A DNA stretch of 6,320 nucleotides from Brevundimonas sp. (GCA_012270135.1 JAAXIW010000369.1:1-6320), one strand, 5' to 3'. Shown: positions 1-6,030, counted from the stretch's first letter. The notes: generated from the sequence alone by a model not told the origin. A program made the numbers and translations.

Positions 1-31
1 CCCTTCTCCCCTCGTCTTTCCCCTCACCCCC
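1..31. other. Pyrimidine-rich tract before ubiA
   Basis: 29 of 31 bases are C or T (exceptions G14 and A26). Read on the minus strand this is a purine run ending GGGGAGAAGGG at the window edge, which could be the ribosome site of a divergent gene starting just outside. No reading frame in the window tests this. Confidence 0.3.
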
Positions 32-52
32 GGACCGCATACAACCGCCGTC

Positions 53-1114
53 ATGACCTCCGCCCCGCTTCCCGACGCCGGTTCGAACTGGGTGGACCGT
101 CATGCGCCCGAGGGCCTCAAGCCGTGGCTCAGGCTCGGCCGCTTCGACCGCCCGATCGGCATCTGGCTGCTGCTCCTGCCCGGCTGGCAGGGCATCGCCC
201 TGGCCCTCAGCCAGTATCGCAAGACGCCCGACCTCTATGACGTCTGGCTGTTTCTCGGCTTCGCGCTCGGAGCCTGCCTGATGCGCGCCGCCGGCTGCGC
301 CTTCAACGACATCGTCGACCGCGACATCGATGCGAAGGTCGCCCGCACCGCCGCCCGCCCGGTCGCCTCGGGCCGCATCCCGGTGAAACAGGCCTGGGCC
401 TTCGTCGTCGGCTGCAGCCTCGTCAGCCTGCTGATCCTGCTGACCCTCAACTGGACCGCCATCTTCCTCGGCGTCGCCTCCCTCGCCCTTGTCGCCGCCT
501 ACCCCTTCATGAAGCGCATCACCTGGTGGCCCCAGGCCTGGCTGGGCCTCACCTTCAACTGGGGCGCCCTGATGGGCTATGCGGCCGCGATTTACCTCGC
601 GCAGGCCGCCGCTGTCGGATTCCTTGGCGTCTATCCGGCAGGGACGGAGAACCTTGTCTGGCCGTCGGCTCCATTGTGGACGGCGGCGGAGGCCATGGAA
701 GGCTGGTTCATCGAGTTTTCCCCGGAAGCCTTTCTCCCCGCCCTCCTCCTCTACCTCGCCCTCGTCTTCTGGACCCTCGGCTACGACACCGTCTATGCCC
801 TGCAGGACATCGAGGACGACGCCATGGTCGGGGTGAAGTCCTCGGCCCGCCGCCTCGGCGCGAACGTGCGCGGCGGGGTCGCCGTCTTCTATCTGCTGAC
901 CGTCATCCTGACCGTCGGCGCCGGCGCCGCGGCCGGGCTCGGCCCGCTGTTCTACGTCGCGTTGGCGCCGTTCGCCGCCCACCTGTTCCGACAGGCCCGC
1001 GACGTCCGCCGCGACGATCCCGCCCTTGCGCTCCGGCTGTTCAGGTCCAATCGTGACGCCGGACTCATCCTGTTTGTCGCCATCATTCTCGGCTCGGTTC
1101 AGCTTCCGCTTTGA
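53..1114 (+). CDS. ubiA: UbiA, 4-hydroxybenzoate polyprenyltransferase
   Basis: Integral membrane prenyltransferase that attaches the polyprenyl tail to 4-hydroxybenzoate in ubiquinone biosynthesis. Seen in the 353-residue product: the first Asp-rich motif NDIVDRDID (85-93, with N85, D86, D89 and D93), followed by the conserved RTAARPVASG (98-107), and the second motif YALQDIEDD (248-256, D252/D256), followed by GVKS. These bind the Mg-diphosphate of the prenyl donor. About eight or nine hydrophobic helices are visible (for example 36-52, 63-80, 112-151, 227-244, 275-312, 337-350). The protein is longer than typical UbiA (about 290-320 residues) because of an N-terminal extension of about 25 residues and an extra segment near 184-224. 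The ATG at 53 lacks a clear Shine-Dalgarno, but the next in-frame ATG would remove the first helices. The lipoprotein gene follows 11 nt downstream and is probably co-transcribed. The family call is secure; the aromatic substrate is inferred from close similarity to UbiA rather than to other family members. Confidence 0.95.
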   Translation: MTSAPLPDAGSNWVDRHAPEGLKPWLRLGRFDRPIGIWLLLLPGWQGIALALSQYRKTPDLYDVWLFLGFALGACLMRAAGCAFNDIVDRDIDAKVARTAARPVASGRIPVKQAWAFVVGCSLVSLLILLTLNWTAIFLGVASLALVAAYPFMKRITWWPQAWLGLTFNWGALMGYAAAIYLAQAAAVGFLGVYPAGTENLVWPSAPLWTAAEAMEGWFIEFSPEAFLPALLLYLALVFWTLGYDTVYALQDIEDDAMVGVKSSARRLGANVRGGVAVFYLLTVILTVGAGAAAGLGPLFYVALAPFAAHLFRQARDVRRDDPALALRLFRSNRDAGLILFVAIILGSVQLPL

Positions 1115-1118
1115 AGGA
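1113..1118 (+). promoter_or_regulatory. Ribosome binding site deciding the lipoprotein start
   Basis: GAAGGA lies 7 nt before the ATG at 1126 and overlaps the ubiA stop (1112-1114). It favours the ATG at 1126 over an in-frame TTG at 1111. Starting at 1126 also puts the signal peptide directly at the N-terminus. Confidence 0.7.
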
Positions 1119-1125
1119 CTCCCGC

Positions 1126-1968
1126 ATGACCCGCCCTCTCCGCCTGCTGCTCCTCTCCGCCGCCGTGGCCGCGAGCCTCGCCGCCTGCAATCGCGACCGG
1201 GACGAGCCGAAGGCGCCGGCGGCGGCCTCGAACCCGGACGCCCTCGTCACCCCTGCCGAAGCCGCCGCCCCTCCGGGTTACGAGGCGAAGACCCAATACG
1301 CCGATGTGAAGCTGACCCTGCCGGACGCGCTGAAGTCCCACCCCGACCTCCACGCCCGCCTCTACGCCGAGGAGGTGCGCAAGCTGCGTCAGTTCGCCGA
1401 AGGGGCGCAGGGCGAGCTGACCGAGGCCGGGGCCCCGACCGACCGGCCGAAATACGAGAACACCGTCACCCTGACGACCGCCGCCGAGACGCCGAAACTG
1501 CTCAGCCTGAAACGCACCGCCTTCGACTATTCCGGCGGCGCCCACCCCAACACCCTGACCAGCGGCATCCTCTGGGACAAGGCTCTGAAGCGCCAGATCG
1601 GCCTCGCCGACCTGTTCCGCAAAGGGGCCGACATGACCGCCCTCGACCAGGCGCTGTGCTCGGCCCTCAACACCGCCAAGCGCGCCCGCGTGCCCGACGG
1701 CGCCTCGATCACCTTCGAAAGCAGGCCGTTCGCCTGCCCTCGCGTGGCCGCGACGCCCTTCGTGCTGACGCCGGGCGATGCGTCCGGCAAGGCCGCCGGC
1801 CTGACCTTCCTGATCGGCCCCTACCAGGCCGGCCCCTATGCCGAAGGTGGTTATGAGATTGCCGTCCCGGCCACCGTCTTCCGCTCGCTGCTGGCCACCG
1901 CCTACGCCGGCGAGTTCGACGGCCGATCGACAAGGGCGGGAGATGTCACGCCCGCCCCCGCCGTCTAG
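1126..1968 (+). CDS. DUF4163/DUF3298 (RsiV/PdaC-like) lipoprotein
   Basis: Predicted exported lipoprotein of 280 residues. The N-terminus is a type II signal peptide: basic start (MTRPLR), hydrophobic core, and lipobox SLAA|C with Cys21 as the lipidation site. An Ala/Pro-rich linker (about 25-52) leads to a globular part. Residues about 55-130 resemble DUF4163. The SGGAHPN motif (136-142), LADLFR (160-165), and the C-terminal stretch with GPYQAGPYAEGGYEIAVP (231-248) are typical of DUF3298 as found in RsiV and PdaC-type proteins. In RsiV this fold binds lysozyme, and in other proteins it accompanies peptidoglycan deacetylases, but no enzymatic domain is present here. The function is therefore unknown, with an envelope role likely. 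It lies 11 nt after ubiA in an apparent operon without an obvious functional link. Its TAG stop shares the CTAG at 1965-1968 with the opposing hydrolase gene. Confidence 0.85.
   Translation: MTRPLRLLLLSAAVAASLAACNRDRDEPKAPAAASNPDALVTPAEAAAPPGYEAKTQYADVKLTLPDALKSHPDLHARLYAEEVRKLRQFAEGAQGELTEAGAPTDRPKYENTVTLTTAAETPKLLSLKRTAFDYSGGAHPNTLTSGILWDKALKRQIGLADLFRKGADMTALDQALCSALNTAKRARVPDGASITFESRPFACPRVAATPFVLTPGDASGKAAGLTFLIGPYQAGPYAEGGYEIAVPATVFRSLLATAYAGEFDGRSTRAGDVTPAPAV
1934..1957. terminator. Possible hairpin near convergent gene ends
   Basis: GGGCGGG (1934-1940) can pair with CCCGCCC (1951-1957) across a 10-nt loop, inside the last codons of the lipoprotein gene and just before the convergent CTAG. 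There is no T-run on either strand, so it is at best a weak or Rho-assisted end signal. It could also be chance in GC-rich DNA. Confidence 0.25.
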
Positions 1969-2906
1969 TCCGCCAGGAACTGATCGACCACTTCGGCGAA
2001 CCGCGCCGACTGATCGGCCATGATGAAGTGGCGGGCGCCGTCGACGCGGATCAGCCTGACTCCCGGCAGGCTCGCATACTCCCGGCTCCACACGGCGTCG
2101 GCCATGGCCGCCGGCGCCCCGCCGTCGGCGTCCGAGGCGTAGACCGCCCACACCGGCGTGGTCATCGCCGCCAGCCCCGGCCGGGCGTCGGTGGTCATCA
2201 CCTCGCTCATGGCGGTCGCCATGGCCTGTCGGTCCGTGGCCATCGACCACCCCACGATGGCCTCACGCGTCGCCGGATCGCGGGCCAGACCGGTCGCGCC
2301 CTGGGCCTGCTGCGCCCGGAAGCTCGCCGCGTCCGCCGCGAGGATCCCCGCCGCCGCCTGGGCCGCGAACGGGCGGGCGCTCTCCGGCGTCGCCTGCGGT
2401 CCGAACATGGCGCTGAAGAACGGCAGGCTGTCCACGCTCATCACCTTGCCGACCAGCTCTGGCTCGGCCTGCGCCAGCAGCACGGCGCTCAGCCCGCCCA
2501 TCGAATGGCCGATCACCGCCGGCCGCTCCAGACCCGCCTCGCGGATGTAGCGGGCCAATTCTGCGACCACCGGTTCGATGAACGGCCCGTCGCCATGGCT
2601 CCACGGCTCGCCGGCGAACCCGGCCAGCTGAACCAGATGCACCCGGTGCGTCGCCTTCAGCCGCTCGGCCTCGGCCCGCCACACCTCCCGTGACGAGGCC
2701 AGGCCGGGGATCAGGACGACGTCGGGACCGCTGCCCACGACCTCGACCGACAGCCGGTCGGAGGTGAAGGCCGACTGCACGGCCGGAACCGGCGCCGCCT
2801 CGGCCCGGACGGCCAGGACCGCCGAGCCTGCGACCAATAATGACGCAGAGGCCAGGCACACTGCGCGCAGGATCGGGCGCGCCACGACGTGACGAAGATG
2901 CAGCAT
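1965..2906 (-). CDS. Exported alpha/beta-fold hydrolase
   Basis: 313-residue alpha/beta hydrolase of unknown substrate. Residues 1-37 form a signal peptide with an Ala-X-Ala site (AEA|AP), so the enzyme probably acts in the periplasm or outside the cell. The oxyanion-loop region VLIPGLASS (64-72) is followed by the nucleophile elbow GHSMGG with Ser135. D259 or D261 in YASDAD is the likely acid, and His293 in ARHFIM completes the triad. A cap region lies about 160-240. The ATG at 2904-2906 is preceded by AAAGGA (2915-2920) at 8 nt. The upstream regulator gene ends only 31 nt away on the same strand with no terminator between, so the hydrolase is probably the third gene of that operon. Family and catalytic residues are clear. 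Esterase, lactonase or another hydrolase activity cannot be told from sequence alone. Confidence 0.88.
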   Translation of the reverse strand: MLHLRHVVARPILRAVCLASASLLVAGSAVLAVRAEAAPVPAVQSAFTSDRLSVEVVGSGPDVVLIPGLASSREVWRAEAERLKATHRVHLVQLAGFAGEPWSHGDGPFIEPVVAELARYIREAGLERPAVIGHSMGGLSAVLLAQAEPELVGKVMSVDSLPFFSAMFGPQATPESARPFAAQAAAGILAADAASFRAQQAQGATGLARDPATREAIVGWSMATDRQAMATAMSEVMTTDARPGLAAMTTPVWAVYASDADGGAPAAMADAVWSREYASLPGVRLIRVDGARHFIMADQSARFAEVVDQFLAD

Positions 2907-2937
2907 TGGGAATGTCCTTTGAAAAAGCCTGAACCGG

Positions 2938-3135
2938 TCAGGCGTGAGGGTTCTCGAAGACGTCTTCCACCGGCCGGGCGAACAGCACGGCGATCCGGTA
3001 GGCGAGGTCCAGTGACGGATCGTGTTTCTCGGTCTCCAGCGCGTTCACGGCCTGCCGCGAAACACCCAGCGCCTGACCGAGCTGTTCCTGGGTCCAGCCG
3101 CGCTCGACGCGCAGCAGTTTCAGCCGGTTCTTCAT
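2938..3135 (-). CDS. Small Cro/CI (Xre)-family transcriptional regulator
   Basis: 65-residue DNA-binding protein consisting almost only of a helix-turn-helix domain. The helix-turn-helix spans about 14-35, including QEQLGQALGVSRQAVNALE. The following DPSLDLAYRIAVLF and PVEDVFE segments are the signature of the short regulators that often accompany small membrane proteins. The ATG at 3133-3135 is chosen because AGGAG (3142-3146) sits 6 nt upstream and the protein then begins MKNRLK, as is usual for the family; a longer in-frame extension to about 3246 runs back through the upstream gene and looks non-coding. The start overlaps the membrane-protein stop in an ATGA, indicating translational coupling. 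It likely binds the inverted repeat upstream of the operon and represses it. That role is inferred; the fold is clear. Confidence 0.9.
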   Translation of the reverse strand: MKNRLKLLRVERGWTQEQLGQALGVSRQAVNALETEKHDPSLDLAYRIAVLFARPVEDVFENPHA

Positions 3136-3536
3136 CGGCTGCTCCTGACGAACGGCGCGACCAGACCGAAGCAGGCCCAGAACAGCGGATAGATGATCCA
3201 GGCGGGGATGTGCGGCGCATCGGCATAGCTCTCGCCGAACCCCCACACGCTGGCGATCGCCATGGCCAGGCCGGCCGCGAGGATGAACTGTTTGGCCGTC
3301 ACCGCCCGGACGAACTCGTCCGACTCCTTCATCAGCGCCAGAGTGGCCCAGATCTGTCCGACCACCGGCGCCGAGACCGACAGGGCCAGGATCCAGGCCG
3401 CCACCGGCGATCCGATGTCGTCGAAGGCTCCGAAGATGGCGGCGACATTGATCGCCACATAGCCGCTCATGAACGCCATGGTGCGAATGACATAGCGTCG
3501 GTGAGCCGACGCGGTGGATTTTCCAAGTGCCAACAT
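3132..3536 (-). CDS. Four-helix membrane protein paired with the Xre regulator
   Basis: 134-residue integral membrane protein with four predicted helices (about 17-36, 45-67, 83-101, 109-130). Between helices 2 and 3 is a charged cytoplasmic-type loop (MKESDEFVRAV, 69-79), followed by a helix ending in VWGFGE. The pattern of DEF-x-R, helix, then W/Y-G-F-x-E before a last helix recalls the uncharacterised membrane proteins encoded next to 65-70-residue Xre regulators in many proteobacteria. The molecular function is unknown; it might modulate the regulator at the membrane. It is the first gene of the minus-strand operon. AGGAGG (3544-3549) sits 7 nt before the ATG, the strongest ribosome site in this part of the window. 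Confidence 0.82.
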   Translation of the reverse strand: MLALGKSTASAHRRYVIRTMAFMSGYVAINVAAIFGAFDDIGSPVAAWILALSVSAPVVGQIWATLALMKESDEFVRAVTAKQFILAAGLAMAIASVWGFGESYADAPHIPAWIIYPLFWACFGLVAPFVRSSR

Positions 3537-3555
3537 GACAAGTCCTCCTGACGTG

Positions 3556-3594
3556 ATGTAATGCTTACCTTACATTACCGAAATGTCGTGTCAA
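3556..3594 (-). promoter_or_regulatory. Promoter with overlapping inverted-repeat operator
   Basis: On the minus strand a perfect TTGACA -35 box lies at 3594-3589. With a 16-nt spacer, the -10 position is a weak TAAGGT (3572-3567). The expected -10 lies inside an inverted repeat: ATGTAA (3556-3561), 8 nt, TTACAT (3570-3575). An overlapping pair GTAATG (3558-3563) and CATTAC (3573-3578) adds to the symmetry. An operator over the -10 would let the HTH regulator encoded in the operon block its own transcription. The repeat is visible; the binding protein is inferred. Confidence 0.6.
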
Positions 3595-3621
3595 CCTGAC
3601 TTTTCGTCAGGATCGCCTGAC
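3595..3621. repeat. Alternating CCTGAC/GTCAGG inverted repeats
   Basis: CCTGAC (3595-3600), GTCAGG (3606-3611) and CCTGAC (3616-3621) lie in a row. The middle copy can pair with either neighbour, through loops of 5 nt and 4 nt, so two alternative 6-bp stems are possible. Further copies lie at 3547-3552 (CCTGAC) and 3660-3665 (GTCAGG) in the same 146-bp divergent intergenic region. The block lies immediately upstream of the minus-strand -35 box and between two divergent genes, so a regulator site is more plausible than a terminator. Confidence 0.5.
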
Positions 3622-3682
3622 AAGAATTCCCGCCTCTCCGCAACGCTTTCCGCGGCCGGGTCAGGGGCGTATCCTCCGTCTC

Positions 3683-4618
3683 ATGCCCGCCGCGCCCCGC
3701 GCCAGACCGACCGACCTGTTCACCGCCGAGGAGTGGGCGCCCTTCCAGACCCGCGCCGCCTGGGCGGGTCCCCTGCTGGTCCTGCATTGCTGGAGCGTGA
3801 TCCTGCTGGCGGCGGCGGCGGGGGTGCTGTGGCCGATCCTGATTCCGCTCTGCGTCGCCGTCATCGGCACGCGGCAACTCGGGCTCGCCATCCTGATGCA
3901 CGAGGCGGCGCATGGCGGCCTCTCACCGAACGGCAGGCTGAACGACTTCCTCGGCCACTGGCTGTGCGCCGTACCCGTCGGCGCGTCGCTGACGCTCTAC
4001 CGGCCCTATCACCTGTCCCACCACAAATACGCCCAGCAGGCCGAGGATCCGGACCTCGTCCTGTCCGCGCCCTTCCCGGTCACCCGCGCCTCCCTGCGCC
4101 GCAAGATCGTCCGCGATCTGACCGGCCAGACCTTCTTCAAGCAGCGGGTGCTGTTCGCCTTCCGGGCCTTCGCCAGCCAACGCGACGAGGACATGGCCGA
4201 GGGCGCCGTGGTGACCGGCCGCAGCGTCGCGCCCTTCCTGCTGGTCAACGCCGGCCTGCTGACAGCGGCGATCCTCTCCGGCGTCTGGTGGGCCTGGTTC
4301 GCCCTGTGGCTGCTGCCGCTCGCCACCTGGTTCCCGATGGTCACCCGCCTGCGCAACATCGCCGAGCACGCCTGCGTCGAGGACTCGTCCAGCGATCCGT
4401 TCCGCGCCGCCCGCACCACCCGCGCCTCCTGGTGGGAACGCGCCTTCATCGCCCCCTACTGGGTCAATTTTCATGCCGAGCACCACCTGTTCATGCATGT
4501 CCCCTGCTGGCGGCTCCCGGACCTGCACCGGGCCGTGCGCGGCAAGCCGCAGGGCGAACGGATGGAGGTGGCGGGCGGCTATCTGGACGTGCTGCGAAAG
4601 GCGAGCGGCGCCGCGTGA
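3683..4618 (+). CDS. Membrane fatty acid desaturase family protein
   Basis: 311-residue membrane di-iron enzyme of the fatty-acid desaturase/hydroxylase superfamily. The three histidine boxes are intact: HEAAH (73-77), HLSHH (110-114) and HAEHH (264-268). RNIAEHA (224-230) contributes an extra conserved His229. Hydrophobic segments flank them (about 30-72, 92-106, 182-222). The expected reaction is O2-dependent desaturation or hydroxylation of a lipid acyl or related chain at the cytoplasmic membrane. The substrate and position cannot be assigned, and a sphingolipid or carotenoid substrate is not excluded. The ATG at 3683 has only a distant AGGGG upstream, so initiation may be weak. The stop overlaps the next gene's GTG in a GTGA, implying co-translation with the methyltransferase. 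Confidence 0.9.
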   Translation: MPAAPRARPTDLFTAEEWAPFQTRAAWAGPLLVLHCWSVILLAAAAGVLWPILIPLCVAVIGTRQLGLAILMHEAAHGGLSPNGRLNDFLGHWLCAVPVGASLTLYRPYHLSHHKYAQQAEDPDLVLSAPFPVTRASLRRKIVRDLTGQTFFKQRVLFAFRAFASQRDEDMAEGAVVTGRSVAPFLLVNAGLLTAAILSGVWWAWFALWLLPLATWFPMVTRLRNIAEHACVEDSSSDPFRAARTTRASWWERAFIAPYWVNFHAEHHLFMHVPCWRLPDLHRAVRGKPQGERMEVAGGYLDVLRKASGAA

Positions 4619-5259
4619 TCGCCGACCCCGCCGCCTTCATTCTCGCCAACACCCGCCTTCAGGCCGTGCCGCATGCGCCGGGGATTTCGCTGTGGCTGGC
4701 GGACGAGGTCACGCCGCTCTGGCGCCTGACCGAGGAGGAACTCGGCGAGATCGGCCTGCCACCGCCGTTCTGGGCCTTCGCCTGGGCCGGTGGACAGGGC
4801 CTCGCCCGCTGGCTGCTCGATCATCCGCACCAGGTCGCCGGCAAGCGGGTGCTCGACTTCGCCGCCGGTTCCGGACTGGTCGGAATCGCGGCGCTGAAGG
4901 CCGGCGCCGACTCCGTCCTGTGCGCCGATATCGACCCGTTCTGCCGGACTGCTGTGGCCCTCAACGCCGAAGCCAACGCCTCGCGGCTCGAGTTCACCGA
5001 CGCCGACCTGCTCGACGACCCGCCGCCCGACGTCGACGTCATCTGCGCCGGCGACGTCTTCTACGACCGGGCGATGGCCGAACGCGTGCTGGCATGGCTG
5101 ACGACGGCGGCGGGTGGCGGGACGCGCGTCTTCGTGGGCGACCCGCTGCGGACCTATTTCCCGAAATCGGGCCTCAACCTGCTGGCCGAGTACGCGGTCC
5201 CGACCAGCCGGGAACTTGAGGACTCCGCGGTCAAGCGCACACGGGTCTGGTCGCTCTAG
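4615..5259 (+). CDS. SAM-dependent methyltransferase, METTL20/ETFB-lysine type
   Basis: 214-residue class I methyltransferase starting at GTG (4615-4617), four bases before the desaturase reading frame closes. Motif I, VLDFAAGSGLVG (79-90), binds SAM; an acidic post-I residue occurs in CADID (103-107). DVFY (147-150) fits the (D/E)xx(Y/F) signature of methyltransferase family 16 lysine methyltransferases. The preceding PPPFWAFAWAGGQGLARWL (49-67) is characteristic of the bacterial METTL20-like group. Agrobacterium METTL20 is reported to methylate the beta subunit of electron transfer flavoprotein and ribosomal protein L7/L12, so a protein-lysine target is the best guess here. The alternative is the general annotation as an unspecified small methyltransferase or nicotinamide N-methyltransferase-like protein. 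Its TAG stop overlaps the stop of the opposing small gene in CTAG (5256-5259). Confidence 0.85.
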   Translation: MIADPAAFILANTRLQAVPHAPGISLWLADEVTPLWRLTEEELGEIGLPPPFWAFAWAGGQGLARWLLDHPHQVAGKRVLDFAAGSGLVGIAALKAGADSVLCADIDPFCRTAVALNAEANASRLEFTDADLLDDPPPDVDVICAGDVFYDRAMAERVLAWLTTAAGGGTRVFVGDPLRTYFPKSGLNLLAEYAVPTSRELEDSAVKRTRVWSL

Positions 5260-5423
5260 CGCTCGTCGGGCGCGTCGGGGTCCGGAGAGACTGTGATCGG
5301 ATCCTTCGCCGCCGCCCCGGGATCGCCGTCCAGATCGGCCTCGGCGGGTCGATCCTTGATGCGGGAATCCTCAAGGTCATGGTCGCGGCTGTAGCCGGGC
5401 TCGTCAGGTGTGGGACGGGTCAT
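5256..5423 (-). CDS. Small acidic, proline-rich protein of unknown function
   Basis: 55-codon gene, easily missed by length cut-offs. The product begins MTRPTPDEPGYS and ends PDPDAPDER. It has 12 Asp and 4 Glu against 5 Arg and 2 Lys, 9 Pro, and almost no hydrophobic residues, so it is probably disordered and cytosolic. Support for coding: a perfect AGGAGG (5429-5434) 5 nt before the ATG, an end exactly at the convergent CTAG, and tight spacing (10 nt) after the DJ-1/PfpI gene, whose stop overlaps this ribosome site. That placement suggests co-transcription with, and possibly coupling to, the stress-type DJ-1/PfpI gene. I do not recognise a family. Confidence 0.68.
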   Translation of the reverse strand: MTRPTPDEPGYSRDHDLEDSRIKDRPAEADLDGDPGAAAKDPITVSPDPDAPDER

Positions 5424-5433
5424 CTCAGCCTCC

Positions 5434-6030
5434 TCAGTTGACCGCTGGCCGCGGGCTTTCGCCGGCGGATTTCGACTGGCCGCGGTGCCGGCCTTCGGCG
5501 AACTCCTCGATCATTTTCGCGCAGAAGGCGGGGATATCATCGGGGTTGCGGCTGGTGACCAGGCCGTCGTCGACCACCACCTCCTCATCGACCACGGTGG
5601 CGCCGGCATTGCGCAGGTCGGTGCGGATGGTCGGATAACCGGTCAGGGTCCGCCCGTCGGCGACCCCGGCCTCGACCAGCAGCCACGGCGCATGGCAGAT
5701 CGCCGCCACCGGCTTGCCCGCGTCGAAGAAGGCGCGGACGAAGGCTACAGCCTCCTCGCTCCCGCGCAGCTGATCGGGATTGGCCACTCCGCCGGGTAGC
5801 AGCAGGGCGTCGTAGGCGGAGGCGTCGGTTTCCTACAAGGACTTGTCGACTTGGATGCCGTCGCCGGGCGTCAGATGATTGAAGCCCTGGATCTGGCCGG
5901 ACTTCAGCGACACCACATGCACCGTGGCGCCCGCGTCTTTCAGCGCCTGCATCGGCTTGATCAGCTCAACCTGTTCCACGCCGTCGGTGGCGAGGGCGGC
6001 GACGGTCTTTCCGGACAATGTCTGGGCCAT
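5434..6030 (-). pseudogene. DJ-1/PfpI-family protein interrupted by in-frame TAG
   Basis: Full-length DJ-1/PfpI (class I glutamine amidotransferase-like) reading frame of 199 codons, 198 if the stop at the end is excluded, with one amber codon at codon 66 (5833-5835). The family includes PfpI/YhbO-type stress proteins described as proteases or glyoxal/protein deglycases. Before the stop: MAQTLSGKTVAAL, then GVEQVEL (17-23) with the likely active-site Glu, and GFNHLTPGD (49-57). After it, still in the same frame: YDALLLPGG (73-81), the nucleophile motif AAICHAP with Cys112-His113 (109-115), and the usual C-terminal DDGLVTSRNPDDIPAF. AGAGAGGA lies 6 nt before the ATG (6028-6030). With termination at codon 66 the product would lack the catalytic Cys. 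No frameshift is present and the downstream half retains family motifs and codon bias, so the lesion is recent or a sequencing error. Confidence 0.88.

Noticed and set aside
1111..1125. TTG start for the lipoprotein, overlapping the ubiA stop
   Set aside because: It adds five residues before the signal peptide. GAAGGA is correctly spaced only for the ATG at 1126.
1099..2250. Long minus-strand open frame (383 codons) across the lipoprotein and hydrolase region
   Set aside because: Gly/Arg-rich low-complexity translation with no family motif. It lies antisense to the lipoprotein gene and out of frame with the hydrolase, as expected of GC-rich shadow frames.
3136..3246. N-terminal extension of the Xre regulator to 3246
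   Set aside because: The extra 37 residues overlap the membrane-protein gene and have no ribosome site. The ATG at 3135 has AGGAG at 6 nt and a family-typical start.
3595..3611. CCTGAC-TTTTC-GTCAGG as an intrinsic terminator
   Set aside because: The stem is only 6 bp, no T-run follows, and it lies upstream of both divergent genes rather than after one.
3583..4614. Upstream in-frame extension of the methyltransferase (558 codons in total)
   Set aside because: The translation before 4615 is Arg/Pro/Gly-rich and is the +1 shadow of the desaturase gene, whose three histidine boxes are intact. The methyltransferase domain needs none of it.
5436..5787. Independent C-terminal DJ-1 fragment starting at GTG 5787
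   Set aside because: That GTG encodes a Val within the conserved LLPGGVANPD segment and has no properly spaced ribosome site. A protein starting there would lack half of the fold.
5833..5835. TAG as a recoded amino acid (for example pyrrolysine)
   Set aside because: No recoding machinery is seen, and neighbouring genes end normally with TAG (1968, 5259, 5256), so amber is a working stop in this genome.
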